From Novosphingobium sp. (GTDB lineage: Bacteria > Pseudomonadota > Alphaproteobacteria > Sphingomonadales > Sphingomonadaceae): 64,000 nucleotides of DNA. Below, piece by piece: positions 55,519 through 62,851 of the stretch; position 1 is the stretch's first letter, and every line of letters begins with the position of its first letter. The notes beneath the pieces were generated by a model. It did no database searches and was not told the DNA's origin. It saw only the letters and a program-made list of their open reading frames with translations. Position numbers and translations under genes: made by a program. The stretch is from contig JAGHZR010000019.1 in assembly GCA_017745295.1 (NCBI GenBank), positions 20,464-84,463 on the forward strand, in the 5' to 3' direction.

Positions 55519-55918
55519 GGGTTGCGCTTCCGGACTTCGGGCAGGCGATGATTGCAAGTTGACGAAAAAGCGGTCGGAATTTCCGGCCGCTTTTTTTGTA
55601 TGGCAAATGCCTGACGCGCGGATGACCGGAAACCGACGAAGTGCTCTGCGGCTTGACGGCAAAGGCAGAAGGAAGCGACGGGGCCGCGTCTTGCGACACT
55701 TTTTTCTGGGCCATCGTCCTTGCGGTATTGTCCGAGCATTACCATTTCCGAGACCTGTTCGGGACTTGGGCACACGGCGCTGCGTGTGAACAACTGTTGC
55801 CGCGCGCGTCCCGTCATGGTTGACTCGGGAATGCCCCCACCCTAAGGGGTCGGCGCCCTCGGCGGGCAGCCGTTGAACGCGTCATTACGTTCCTATTCGA
55901 TTGAGGAGGAGCCGGGAC
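55519..55918. other. Intergenic region between ydbL and atpI
   Basis: This 400-base gap includes the ydbL terminator and must hold the F0-operon promoter. No good -35/-10 pair was found, and a short plus-strand frame near 55641-55823 looks non-coding. No RNA gene was recognised. Confidence 0.4.
55565..55597 (+). terminator. Terminator of the ydbH operon
   Basis: AAAAAGCGGTCGG pairs with CCGGCCGCTTTTT around a short AATTT loop and ends in seven T. Confidence 0.9.
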
Positions 55919-56239
55919 ATGAACGACGAGCCGTCCGCACGGGACCCTGTCGGCGAGGATGCGCGCCTCGATTCGCTGGACGATCGGCTCAAAGCCCTTC
56001 GCGAGCGGGAAGCGCAGCGTCAGAAGCCGGTCGCGAGTGCGGAAACCGACGATGCCTATCGTGCCGGTAACCGCGTCCTGGCCGACTTGCTCGGTGGGGT
56101 TGCCGGTGGTCTGTTCCTTGGCTGGGTGATCGATCACTTTGCCGGAACATCGCCCTGGGGTCTGATGGTGATGCTATTCGCAGGAATATTCGTCGCCTTC
56201 AGGAACATTATCAGGAATTCGAACCGGCGCCCGGATTGA
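55919..56239 (+). CDS. atpI: ATP synthase protein I (AtpI)
   Basis: This 106-residue AtpI family protein helps assemble the c-ring or handles Mg2+ in some bacteria. A charged N-terminal half with a probable coiled coil (DDRLKALREREAQRQ) is followed by two membrane helices (LLGGVAGGLFLGWVI, LMVMLFAGIFVAF). GAGGAGGAG lies 8 bases before the ATG. It leads the F0 operon, as in other alphaproteobacteria. Confidence 0.87.
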   Translation: MNDEPSARDPVGEDARLDSLDDRLKALREREAQRQKPVASAETDDAYRAGNRVLADLLGGVAGGLFLGWVIDHFAGTSPWGLMVMLFAGIFVAFRNIIRNSNRRPD

Positions 56240-56292
56240 CCCGAAAGGGATGAGCAGGGGCGCTGTCGTTCATTGGCGACAGGGATATTCGC

Positions 56293-57078
56293 GTGGCAGC
56301 CGAAGCGAAGGTCGATCCGATGCACCAGTTCAGCATCCAGCCGTTGTTCGGCTCGGAAGGCTGGAGCATCGCCGGTTACAATATCGCCTTCACCAACAGC
56401 ACGCTGTGGATGGCGATCGCCGCCGTGACGCTGGCGTTCTTCGTCGCTGGCGGCATGAAGCGCCAGCTCGTTCCCGGCCGTTGGCAGATGGCCGTCGAAA
56501 GCTTCACCGGCTTCATCGACGGAATGCTGGCCGCCAACGTCGGCCCCGGCGGCAAGAAGTACGTTCCGTACATCTTCTCGCTGTTCATGTTCATTCTTTT
56601 CGCGAACTTCCTCGGCCTGTTGCCGCTGGGTGTGATCGGCCTCCACGCCTTCACCTTCACCAGCCACTTCTCGGCCACGGGCGTTCTCGCGGTGCTTTCC
56701 TTCGCGATCGTCCTCATCGTCGGTTTCGCGAAGCACAAGCTGCACTTCTTCTCGCTGTTCGTACCGCACGGCACTCCGGTGATCATGATCCCGCTGATTT
56801 TCTGCGTGGAACTGATCTCGTTCCTGGTGCGCCCGTTCAGCCTCGGCCTGCGTCTTTTCGTCGCGATGATGGCCGGTCACGTTCTTCTCGAGGTTCTTTC
56901 GAGCTTCGTCATCAGCTCCGGCAACGCCGGCATCGGCCTCTTCGCCATCGCCGGTCTGCCCAGCTTCATCCTGATGGTCGGCATCTGCGCTCTCGAGCTG
57001 CTGGTGGCTGGCATCCAGGCCTACGTTTTCGCACTTCTCACTTGCGTCTATCTGAACGACGCAGAGAACCTTCACTGA
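56293..57078 (+). CDS. atpB: F0 ATP synthase subunit a
   Basis: This 261-residue membrane subunit a forms the proton channel. The essential Arg is in the LVRPFSLGLRLF segment, and membrane helices follow to the C-terminus (YVFALLTCVYLND). The start is GTG at 56293; an ATG at 56320 is later. It is 53 bases after atpI and 40 bases before atpE. Confidence 0.94.
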   Translation: MAAEAKVDPMHQFSIQPLFGSEGWSIAGYNIAFTNSTLWMAIAAVTLAFFVAGGMKRQLVPGRWQMAVESFTGFIDGMLAANVGPGGKKYVPYIFSLFMFILFANFLGLLPLGVIGLHAFTFTSHFSATGVLAVLSFAIVLIVGFAKHKLHFFSLFVPHGTPVIMIPLIFCVELISFLVRPFSLGLRLFVAMMAGHVLLEVLSSFVISSGNAGIGLFAIAGLPSFILMVGICALELLVAGIQAYVFALLTCVYLNDAENLH

Positions 57079-57118
57079 TTTTCAGTCTCACTCGAGTTTT
57101 CCAAAGGGAGTTTTTGAA

Positions 57119-57343
57119 ATGGACGCAGAAGCTGCAAAGCTGCTTGGTGCCGGTCTCGCTGCTATCGGTTGCGGCCTCGCCTCGATCGGCGTGGGTAGCG
57201 TTTTCGCCAAGTTCCTCGAAGGCGCGCTGCGCAATCCGGGCGCCGCTGACGCCCAGCAGGGCCGCCTCTTCATCGGCTTCGCCGGCGCCGAACTTCTCGG
57301 CCTGCTGTCGTTCGTCGTTGCCGCGCTGCTGATCTTCGCCTGA
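57119..57343 (+). CDS. atpE: F0 ATP synthase subunit c
   Basis: This 74-residue hairpin of two helices builds the c-ring. The proton-carrying acid is E58 (GFAGAELLG); the polar loop is RNPGAADAQQGR. AAGGGAG before the ATG is a good ribosome site. The glycine pattern of helix 1 (GAGLAAIGCGLASIG) is normal. H+ rather than Na+ coupling is expected since the Na+ ligands are missing. Confidence 0.96.
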   Translation: MDAEAAKLLGAGLAAIGCGLASIGVGSVFAKFLEGALRNPGAADAQQGRLFIGFAGAELLGLLSFVVAALLIFA

Positions 57344-57441
57344 TCGCGCGCACTGATCCCCTCCGGCTGCCCGAACCCTTTGGTTGGGCGGCCGGAGAGG
57401 ACGCAAGAATTCTACCGGCCACTTCGAGACAGGGCTGACCC

Positions 57442-57936
57442 ATGCCTCAGATCGCACAGCTAGCCGCGACGTATTCCAGCCAGATCTTCTGGATGCTGAT
57501 CTTCTTCGGCTTCACGTTCTTCGTCGTCGGACGGGGAATGGTTCCCAAGGTCATGGATACGGTTGCGCAGCGCGACAAGCAGATTGCCGACGACCTCGCC
57601 GCTGCCGAGCGCGCCCGCGCCCAGGCCGATGCGGAGGAGGAAGCCTGGCGCACGCGTGAGAACGCCAACCGCGCCGAGGCGCAGGCCCTGATCGCGGAAG
57701 CCCGCGCCAAGGCCGCTGCCGTCACGACCGAGCGTCTCGCGACCGCCCAGGTGGCCATCGACGCCACGCTCGCCGAAGCCGAAACCCGCATCTCCGAGGC
57801 GCGCCGTTCGGCCGCCGCCGAGATCGAGGACGTCGCCGCCGACGCCACTCGCGATATCGTCAGCCGCATTGCCGGCCTGACGCTCGACGACGGCGCGGTT
57901 CGTTCCGCCGTGAAGGAGAACCTGGTCCATGGCTGA
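57442..57936 (+). CDS. atpG: F0 ATP synthase subunit b'
   Basis: This 164-residue stator subunit has one N-terminal membrane segment (IFWMLIFFGFTFFVVG) followed by a long Ala/Glu/Arg-rich coiled coil. The PQIAQLAATYSSQIFW start is typical of b'. It is the first of two b-type genes, overlapping the next by 8 bases. The b/b' assignment is by position and by the N-terminal pattern. Confidence 0.88.
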   Translation: MPQIAQLAATYSSQIFWMLIFFGFTFFVVGRGMVPKVMDTVAQRDKQIADDLAAAERARAQADAEEEAWRTRENANRAEAQALIAEARAKAAAVTTERLATAQVAIDATLAEAETRISEARRSAAAEIEDVAADATRDIVSRIAGLTLDDGAVRSAVKENLVHG

Positions 57937-58522
57937 GAACACTGAGCTGACCACTGCCGACACTGCCGTCGCCGAGGGCACCTCGCACGAGGCCGCGGAA
58001 ATGGCCGGAACCCAGGCTGGCACCGAGCATCACGCAGAACCGCTGCTGCTGGGCGTCGCCCCGCCGGTCGCGGTCGTCAGCGCCTCGATGCTGGTGCTCA
58101 TCGCGATCATGGTCTGGAAGGGCCTGCCGAAGATGATCTCCGGTGGTCTCGACGGCAAGATCGCCGAGATCAAGGCCCAGCTCGAAGAGGCGAAGACCCT
58201 GCGCGCCGAGGCGGAAGCCCTGCGCAAGGAATATGCCGACAAGATCGCCGGTGCCGAAAAGGACGCCGCCGCTCTGCTCGACCATGCCCGCCACGAAGCG
58301 GAGACGATCGTCGCCAAGGCTCAGGCCGACACGACCGACGTCATCGCTCGCCGCGAGAAAATGGCCCAGGACAAGATCGGCGCCGTCGAACGCGCTGCCG
58401 TGACCGAACTGCGCCAGCAGGCCGCGGCTGCCGCCGCTTCCGCCGCCGGTGGCCTCATCAAGGCCAACCACTCGGCCGATGCCGACAAGGCGCTGGTCGA
58501 TCAGGCGATCGCCGGTATCTGA
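57929..58522 (+). CDS. atpF: F0 ATP synthase subunit b
   Basis: This 197-residue stator subunit has an extended acidic N-terminus (about 45 residues) before its membrane segment (VAVVSASMLVLIAIMVW), then a coiled coil ending in a Ala-rich tail. The overlap with b' makes a coupled pair. The F1 genes are not adjacent, as in most alphaproteobacteria. A strong terminator ends the operon. Confidence 0.88.
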   Translation: MAENTELTTADTAVAEGTSHEAAEMAGTQAGTEHHAEPLLLGVAPPVAVVSASMLVLIAIMVWKGLPKMISGGLDGKIAEIKAQLEEAKTLRAEAEALRKEYADKIAGAEKDAAALLDHARHEAETIVAKAQADTTDVIARREKMAQDKIGAVERAAVTELRQQAAAAAASAAGGLIKANHSADADKALVDQAIAGI

Positions 58523-58551
58523 TCCCTTCGTATCGGCTACGAAGCAAAGAG

Positions 58552-58580
58552 GCCTCCGTGCGCTGCACGGGGGCTTTTTT
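58552..58580 (+). terminator. Terminator of the F0 operon
   Basis: A 10-bp stem (GCCTCCGTGC / GCACGGGGGC) with a 3-base loop is followed by six T. Confidence 0.9.
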
Positions 58581-58764
58581 GTGTGCCGATTAGGGTCATG
58601 TTCGCTCCGGTCGCGATCCGGAGTTGACGGGCGATGCAATTGAGATCAGAGCGACGTCCGCGCAGCCTATGTTGCTGCGGTGTTTCAGGAAGCGAGGACA
58701 TGTCAAGCGACAGTTCCAGTAGGACCGCACGCCCCAAGGGCGCTGGCTAGTTCTCGCTGGCCAT

Positions 58765-58787
58765 CGTCCGCCCGGGTCGTGCGGACG
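58765..58787 (+). promoter_or_regulatory. Hairpin in the mgtE leader
   Basis: CGTCCGC (58765-58771) pairs with GCGGACG (58781-58787), ending 12 bases before the mgtE start. It may affect translation. No known Mg2+ riboswitch was recognised. Confidence 0.35.
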
Positions 58788-58799
58788 AAAGGTTTGAAG

Positions 58800-60158
58800 A
58801 TGGTGAACGACCTCCTCGCCGGCGTGACCGCCGGTTCCCGTCCCGCCAAGAGCGGGCTCTACATTGCCGATATCGTCGAGATGCTCCAGGCGCTGGCGCC
58901 CGAGGCCGCTGCCGCCAAGCTCGGCCGCATGGCCGACGTGCGCGCGGTTGCCGTGCTCGACCGTCCCGAATTCACGGCAGCCAGCGAAGTGCTGCCGCTG
59001 TTGCCGCTGCCGCGCGCGGTGCATCTGGTCGCCCAGATGGCCGAGGACCGCGCGGCCGACGTGCTGGCGGAGATGGACGAGGGCGTCGCCGCCCAGATCC
59101 TCGGCGCCCTCGCGCCCGACGTGCGCACCTCGCTGCGCAGCCTGCTGGCTTGGCCGGAAGACAGCGCGGGCGGCATGATGACCACCGAATTCGTCGCCGC
59201 GCGAGTCTCGGCCAGCGTGGCGGACGTGCTCGATCTCATCCGCACCGTCGAGCGCAGCCGGGAGACCGTCTATTCGGTATTCCTGCTCGACGAACGCGGC
59301 CGCCTCGACGCAACGATCTCGCTGCGCCGCCTGATCGCCGCCGCCCCCGATTCGCCCGCGATCGACCTCGCCCGCGACCGCGAGCCGGTGACGGTGACGC
59401 CCGCCACCGACCGCGAGGTGGTGGCCGATCTCATTCGCCGTCATGACCTGCTGGCGCTGCCGGTGGTTGACGAGGCGGGCCGTCCGCTCGGCATCGTCAC
59501 GGTGGACGACGTGCTCGACGCACTGGTGGCCGAGCACACCGAGGACGTGCAGAAGTTCGGCGGCGTCGAGGCGCTCGACCGGCCCTACCTCGAAACCGGC
59601 TTCTTCGAGATGATCCGCAAGCGGGCCGGGTGGCTGAGCGTGCTGTTCCTTTCGGAAATGCTTACCGCCAGCGCCATGCAGCACTTCGAGGACGAGCTCG
59701 CCCGCGCGGTGGTGCTCACGCTGTTCATCCCGCTCATCATGAGCTCGGGCGGCAACAGCGGCAGCCAGGCGACCTCGCTCATCATCCGGGCGCTGGCCAT
59801 GGGGCAGGTGCGCCTGCGCGACTGGTGGCGCGTGGCGCTGCGCGAACTGCCCGCAGGCCTGGTGCTGGGGGGCATTCTCGGCACCGTCGGCTTCGTGCGG
59901 ATCGCGGCGTGGCAGGCGCTGGGCTTCTACGACTACGGCAGCCACTGGGTGCTGATCGCCACCACCGTTTCGGCGGGGCTGGTGGGGATCGTGACATTCG
60001 GCTCGCTGGCGGGGTCGATGCTGCCGTTCCTGCTCCAGAAGCTGCGCTTCGACCCGGCGAGCGCCTCGGCGCCGTTCGTGGCGACCTTGGTGGATGTTAC
60101 CGGCCTCGTCATTTATTTCACCATTGCGCTGGCAATCCTCTCGGGAACGCTGCTCTAG
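58800..60158 (+). CDS. mgtE: MgtE-family magnesium transporter
   Basis: This 452-residue Mg2+ channel/transporter has an N-terminal MgtE superhelical domain (residues to about 130), two CBS domains (about 135-255), and a membrane domain of five helices with the GGNSGSQATS selectivity-region signature. The cytosolic part is a Mg2+ sensor that closes the pore at high Mg2+. The start at 58800 (MVNDLLAG) is preferred over the open extension to 58680. Confidence 0.92.
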   Translation: MVNDLLAGVTAGSRPAKSGLYIADIVEMLQALAPEAAAAKLGRMADVRAVAVLDRPEFTAASEVLPLLPLPRAVHLVAQMAEDRAADVLAEMDEGVAAQILGALAPDVRTSLRSLLAWPEDSAGGMMTTEFVAARVSASVADVLDLIRTVERSRETVYSVFLLDERGRLDATISLRRLIAAAPDSPAIDLARDREPVTVTPATDREVVADLIRRHDLLALPVVDEAGRPLGIVTVDDVLDALVAEHTEDVQKFGGVEALDRPYLETGFFEMIRKRAGWLSVLFLSEMLTASAMQHFEDELARAVVLTLFIPLIMSSGGNSGSQATSLIIRALAMGQVRLRDWWRVALRELPAGLVLGGILGTVGFVRIAAWQALGFYDYGSHWVLIATTVSAGLVGIVTFGSLAGSMLPFLLQKLRFDPASASAPFVATLVDVTGLVIYFTIALAILSGTLL

Positions 60159-60182
60159 GATCCGCGGTTTGATGCCTTTCCT

Positions 60183-60267
60183 CGTCATTGCGAGGAGGCG
60201 AAGCCGACGTGGCAATCCAGAGCTGTGTGGGTCCGCTCCGGATTGCTTCGCTCCGCTCGCAATGACG
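60183..60267. repeat. CGTCATTGCGAG palindromic repeat, second copy
   Basis: CGTCATTGCGAG at 60183 is answered by CTCGCAATGACG ending at 60267, with a matching inner GGCAATCC / GGATTGC arrangement. The arms are less perfect than in the 48796 copy. It lies between mgtE and purT. Confidence 0.8.
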
Positions 60268-60346
60268 AAACGGAGGAAACTCCTTGTGCCTGCGAGCATC
60301 CCGAATATGGGGGCAAATATTGCCTCCAAACGAAAGGACCGCCGCC

Positions 60347-61513
60347 ATGGCATTCACCGCGAAGATCCTGCTGCTCGGCTCGGGCGAACTGGGGCGCGAA
60401 TTCGTCATTTCGGCCAAGCGGCTCGGCTGCGAAGTCGTGGCCTGCGACGCTTATGAAGGCGCACCCGCCATGCAGGTGGCTGACGGGTTCGAAGTCTTCT
60501 CGATGCTCGACGGCGAACGCCTGCGCGCCGCCATCGAGAAGCACAAGCCCGACTTCATCGTTCCCGAGGTCGAGGCGATCCGCACCGAAGTGCTCGCCGA
60601 AGTCGAGGCGGAAGGTTTCTGCGTCGTGCCTTCCGCGCGCGCCACGCAGATGACGATGAACCGCGACGCCATCCGCGAAGTCGCCGCGGTCGAACTCGGC
60701 CTGCGCACCTCGCTCTATCGCTATGCCGAGAGCCTCGACGAAGTGCTCGCGGGCGCCGGGCACACGGGCCTGCCCTGCGTCATCAAGCCGGTCATGTCCT
60801 CGTCCGGCAAGGGCCAGAGCACGGTGCGCGATGCCGCCGACCTGGAGAAGGCCTGGGACTACGCCGTCGCCAACATGCGCGGCGACCGCAAGCGGGTGAT
60901 CGTCGAGGAATTCGTCGCCTTCGACTACGAGATCACCCTGCTGACCGTGCGCAGCCGCGAGGGGGTGTCGTTCTGCCCGCCGATCGGCCACCGTCAGGAG
61001 CGCGGCGACTATCAGGAATCGTGGCAGCCGACGCCGATGGCGCCAGCCGCCATTGCCGCCGCGCAGGACATGGCGCGCAAGGTGGTGGATGATCTCGGCG
61101 GCTACGGCCTGTTCGGTGTCGAGTTCTTCGTGAAGGGCGAGGAAGTGATCTTCTCCGAACTCTCGCCGCGTCCGCACGATACCGGCATGGTCACGCTGAT
61201 CTCGCAGAACCTTTCCGAATTCGACCTCCACGCGCGGGCGATCCTCGGTCTGCCGATCCCGGAAGTGACGCTCCATGGGCCGAGCGCCTCGGCGGTGATC
61301 CTCGCCGACCGGGACAGCGATTCCTTCGCTTGCGAAGGCCTTGCAGAGGCTTTGGCGACGCCGGGCGCGGCAATGGACCTGCGCATCTTCGCCAAGCCCG
61401 TGACTCGACCCTATCGCCGCATGGGCGTCGCTCTGGCGCTGGCGGAAAACACCGATACCGCGCGCCGCGTGGCAGCGGAGGCGGCGGACAAGGTCCGTAT
61501 CGTCTACAAGTAA
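60347..61513 (+). CDS. purT: Formate-dependent GAR transformylase (ATP-grasp)
   Basis: This 388-residue ATP-grasp enzyme formylates glycinamide ribonucleotide with formate, an alternative to folate-dependent PurN. LLLGSGELGREFVI and DAYEGAPAMQVAD give the family N-terminus; VVPSARATQMTMNR, KPVMSSSGKGQS and ELSPRPHDTGMV are diagnostic. The start at 60347 (MAFTAKILLL) follows AAAGGA; the frame continues to 60284. A strong hairpin terminator follows. Confidence 0.95.
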   Translation: MAFTAKILLLGSGELGREFVISAKRLGCEVVACDAYEGAPAMQVADGFEVFSMLDGERLRAAIEKHKPDFIVPEVEAIRTEVLAEVEAEGFCVVPSARATQMTMNRDAIREVAAVELGLRTSLYRYAESLDEVLAGAGHTGLPCVIKPVMSSSGKGQSTVRDAADLEKAWDYAVANMRGDRKRVIVEEFVAFDYEITLLTVRSREGVSFCPPIGHRQERGDYQESWQPTPMAPAAIAAAQDMARKVVDDLGGYGLFGVEFFVKGEEVIFSELSPRPHDTGMVTLISQNLSEFDLHARAILGLPIPEVTLHGPSASAVILADRDSDSFACEGLAEALATPGAAMDLRIFAKPVTRPYRRMGVALALAENTDTARRVAAEAADKVRIVYK

Positions 61514-61517
61514 GGGG

Positions 61518-61542
61518 AAGGGGGGCTGCTTGCCCCCCTTTT
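61518..61542 (+). terminator. Terminator of purT
   Basis: AAGGGGGGC pairs with GCCCCCCTT around a 5-base TGCTT loop, followed by TT. It lies just before the convergent gloB stop. Confidence 0.8.
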
Positions 61543-61546
61543 CGTA

Positions 61547-62305
61547 TCAGAAGCTGTTCTTGGCTTCGCGCAGGGCGGCGAAGGTCTCGACGGCATTGCC
61601 GCCGCCCCAGCGGGCCTGAAGTGCCGGATCGTCGGCGCGCAGGAACGGATTGGTCAGGAGTTCGCGGCCGAGCTTGGTCGGAACGGTGGGCAGCCCGGCT
61701 GCACGGGCGCGCTCGATATCGCGGGCATAGGCGGCCAGTTCCTCGTTCTCCGGATCGGCATGGACCGCGAATTTCGCATTCGCCGCCGTATATTCGTGCG
61801 CGCAGTAGAGCATCGTGTCGACCGGCAGGGCCTTGATGCGCTGGAGGCTCTCCCAGAACTGCGCGGGCTGGCCCTCGAACATGCGACCGCAGCCGAGCGA
61901 GAAGACCGAATCCCCGACGAAGGCGAGATGCGCGCCGGGCAAGTAATAGGCGCAGTGGCCCAGGGTATGGCCGCCGACATCGATCACCTTTGCTTTCCAG
62001 TCGCCCAGCATGACCACGTCGCCCTGATCGACGCGGCGGTCGACACCCTCGATCTTCCCGGCATCGCCTTCGGGGGCGATGACAGTGCAGCCGGTGACGG
62101 CCTTGATGGCGCCGTTGCCACCCGCATGGTCCGGGTGCCAGTGGGTGTTCCAGATATGGGTGATCTGCCAGCCCTTGTGCGCGGCCTGATGCAGATATTC
62201 GTCGGCGTCCGGCGTGTCGATACAGGCGGTCTGGCCGCTCGCTGGATCGTGCAGCAGGTAGCCGTAATTGTCGCTGAGACAGGGGAACTGATGGACTTCG
62301 AGCAT
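61547..62305 (-). CDS. gloB: Hydroxyacylglutathione hydrolase (glyoxalase II)
   Basis: This 252-residue metallo-beta-lactamase-fold enzyme hydrolyses S-lactoylglutathione, finishing methylglyoxal detoxification. The metal motif is in THWHPDHAGGN, with GHTLGHCAYYLPG and GDSVFSLGCGRMFEG further on. The start at 62305 gives MLEVHQFPCLSDNYGY, the usual GloB N-terminus; the frame extends to 62482. Confidence 0.94.
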   Translation of the reverse strand: MLEVHQFPCLSDNYGYLLHDPASGQTACIDTPDADEYLHQAAHKGWQITHIWNTHWHPDHAGGNGAIKAVTGCTVIAPEGDAGKIEGVDRRVDQGDVVMLGDWKAKVIDVGGHTLGHCAYYLPGAHLAFVGDSVFSLGCGRMFEGQPAQFWESLQRIKALPVDTMLYCAHEYTAANAKFAVHADPENEELAAYARDIERARAAGLPTVPTKLGRELLTNPFLRADDPALQARWGGGNAVETFAALREAKNSF

Positions 62306-62336
62306 GGGATCTCTCCTTGCGGAGGGATTTAGGCGC

Positions 62337-62750
62337 TCAGTCGGAGTAGGGGAAGGCGTCTTCGGGAGGCGATGTTGCACTCCTGGATGTGGTTCCCGCG
62401 AAGTCGAGGATCGTTGAAGACGCGAGTAGCAGATACCACGCGGCGTTACCGACCGTCCAACCCGTTTGCGTCCACCATGCATAGCAATACGTGAGCCACG
62501 TGACGAGGCTCAAGCCAGCAACTATCCGTGCTTGTTTGGACAGTCTGCCAAACGGTGATGGCCACATCGAGGCGTGACGGAGGCATGCAGTTAAAAGCAG
62601 CGTCAGGGCGAGAAGCGCAAACGGGAGGACAGGCAGATGCTTTTGCGTGAAATGCAGCAAGGCGATGTCGGTCCATGCCAAGGCCAAGAGGCATGACGCG
62701 ATCATGACCGAATGGCGGCCGAGAAACATTTGCAGAGTGCGGCTCAGCAT
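62337..62750 (-). CDS. Small membrane protein of unknown function, less GC-rich
   Basis: This 137-residue protein has about four hydrophobic segments (for example IASCLLALAWTDIALLHF and LPFALLALTLLLTACL). A polar, Ser/Thr/Pro-rich tail follows. Its DNA is visibly less GC-rich than its neighbours, and codon use differs, which hints at recent gain. No clear ribosome site precedes the ATG, and a start at 62729 is possible. It sits between rpsA and gloB on the same strand. I recognise no family. Confidence 0.5.
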   Translation of the reverse strand: MLSRTLQMFLGRHSVMIASCLLALAWTDIALLHFTQKHLPVLPFALLALTLLLTACLRHASMWPSPFGRLSKQARIVAGLSLVTWLTYCYAWWTQTGWTVGNAAWYLLLASSTILDFAGTTSRSATSPPEDAFPYSD

Positions 62751-62784
62751 TATCGTCGCAAGCCTATCATGTTCTGCTCAAAGC

Positions 62785-62818
62785 AAAAGCCCGCCCGGAT
62801 CGCTCCGGACGGGCTTTT
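62785..62818 (-). terminator. Terminator of rpsA
   Basis: AAAAGCCCGTCCGG pairs with CCGGGCGGGCTTTT around AGCGAT on the minus strand, and ends in TTTT. It is symmetric enough to act both ways. Confidence 0.88.
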
Positions 62819-62851
62819 GTTGGTTCACCTGGCGGTGAGCCCGAAGCGTTC

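Noticed and set aside
55641..55823. 60-codon frame upstream of atpI
   Set aside because: No ribosome site, and no conserved look.
58581..58799. Mg2+ riboswitch in the mgtE leader
   Set aside because: I could not match the ykoK or mgtA leader pattern; only a single hairpin is visible.
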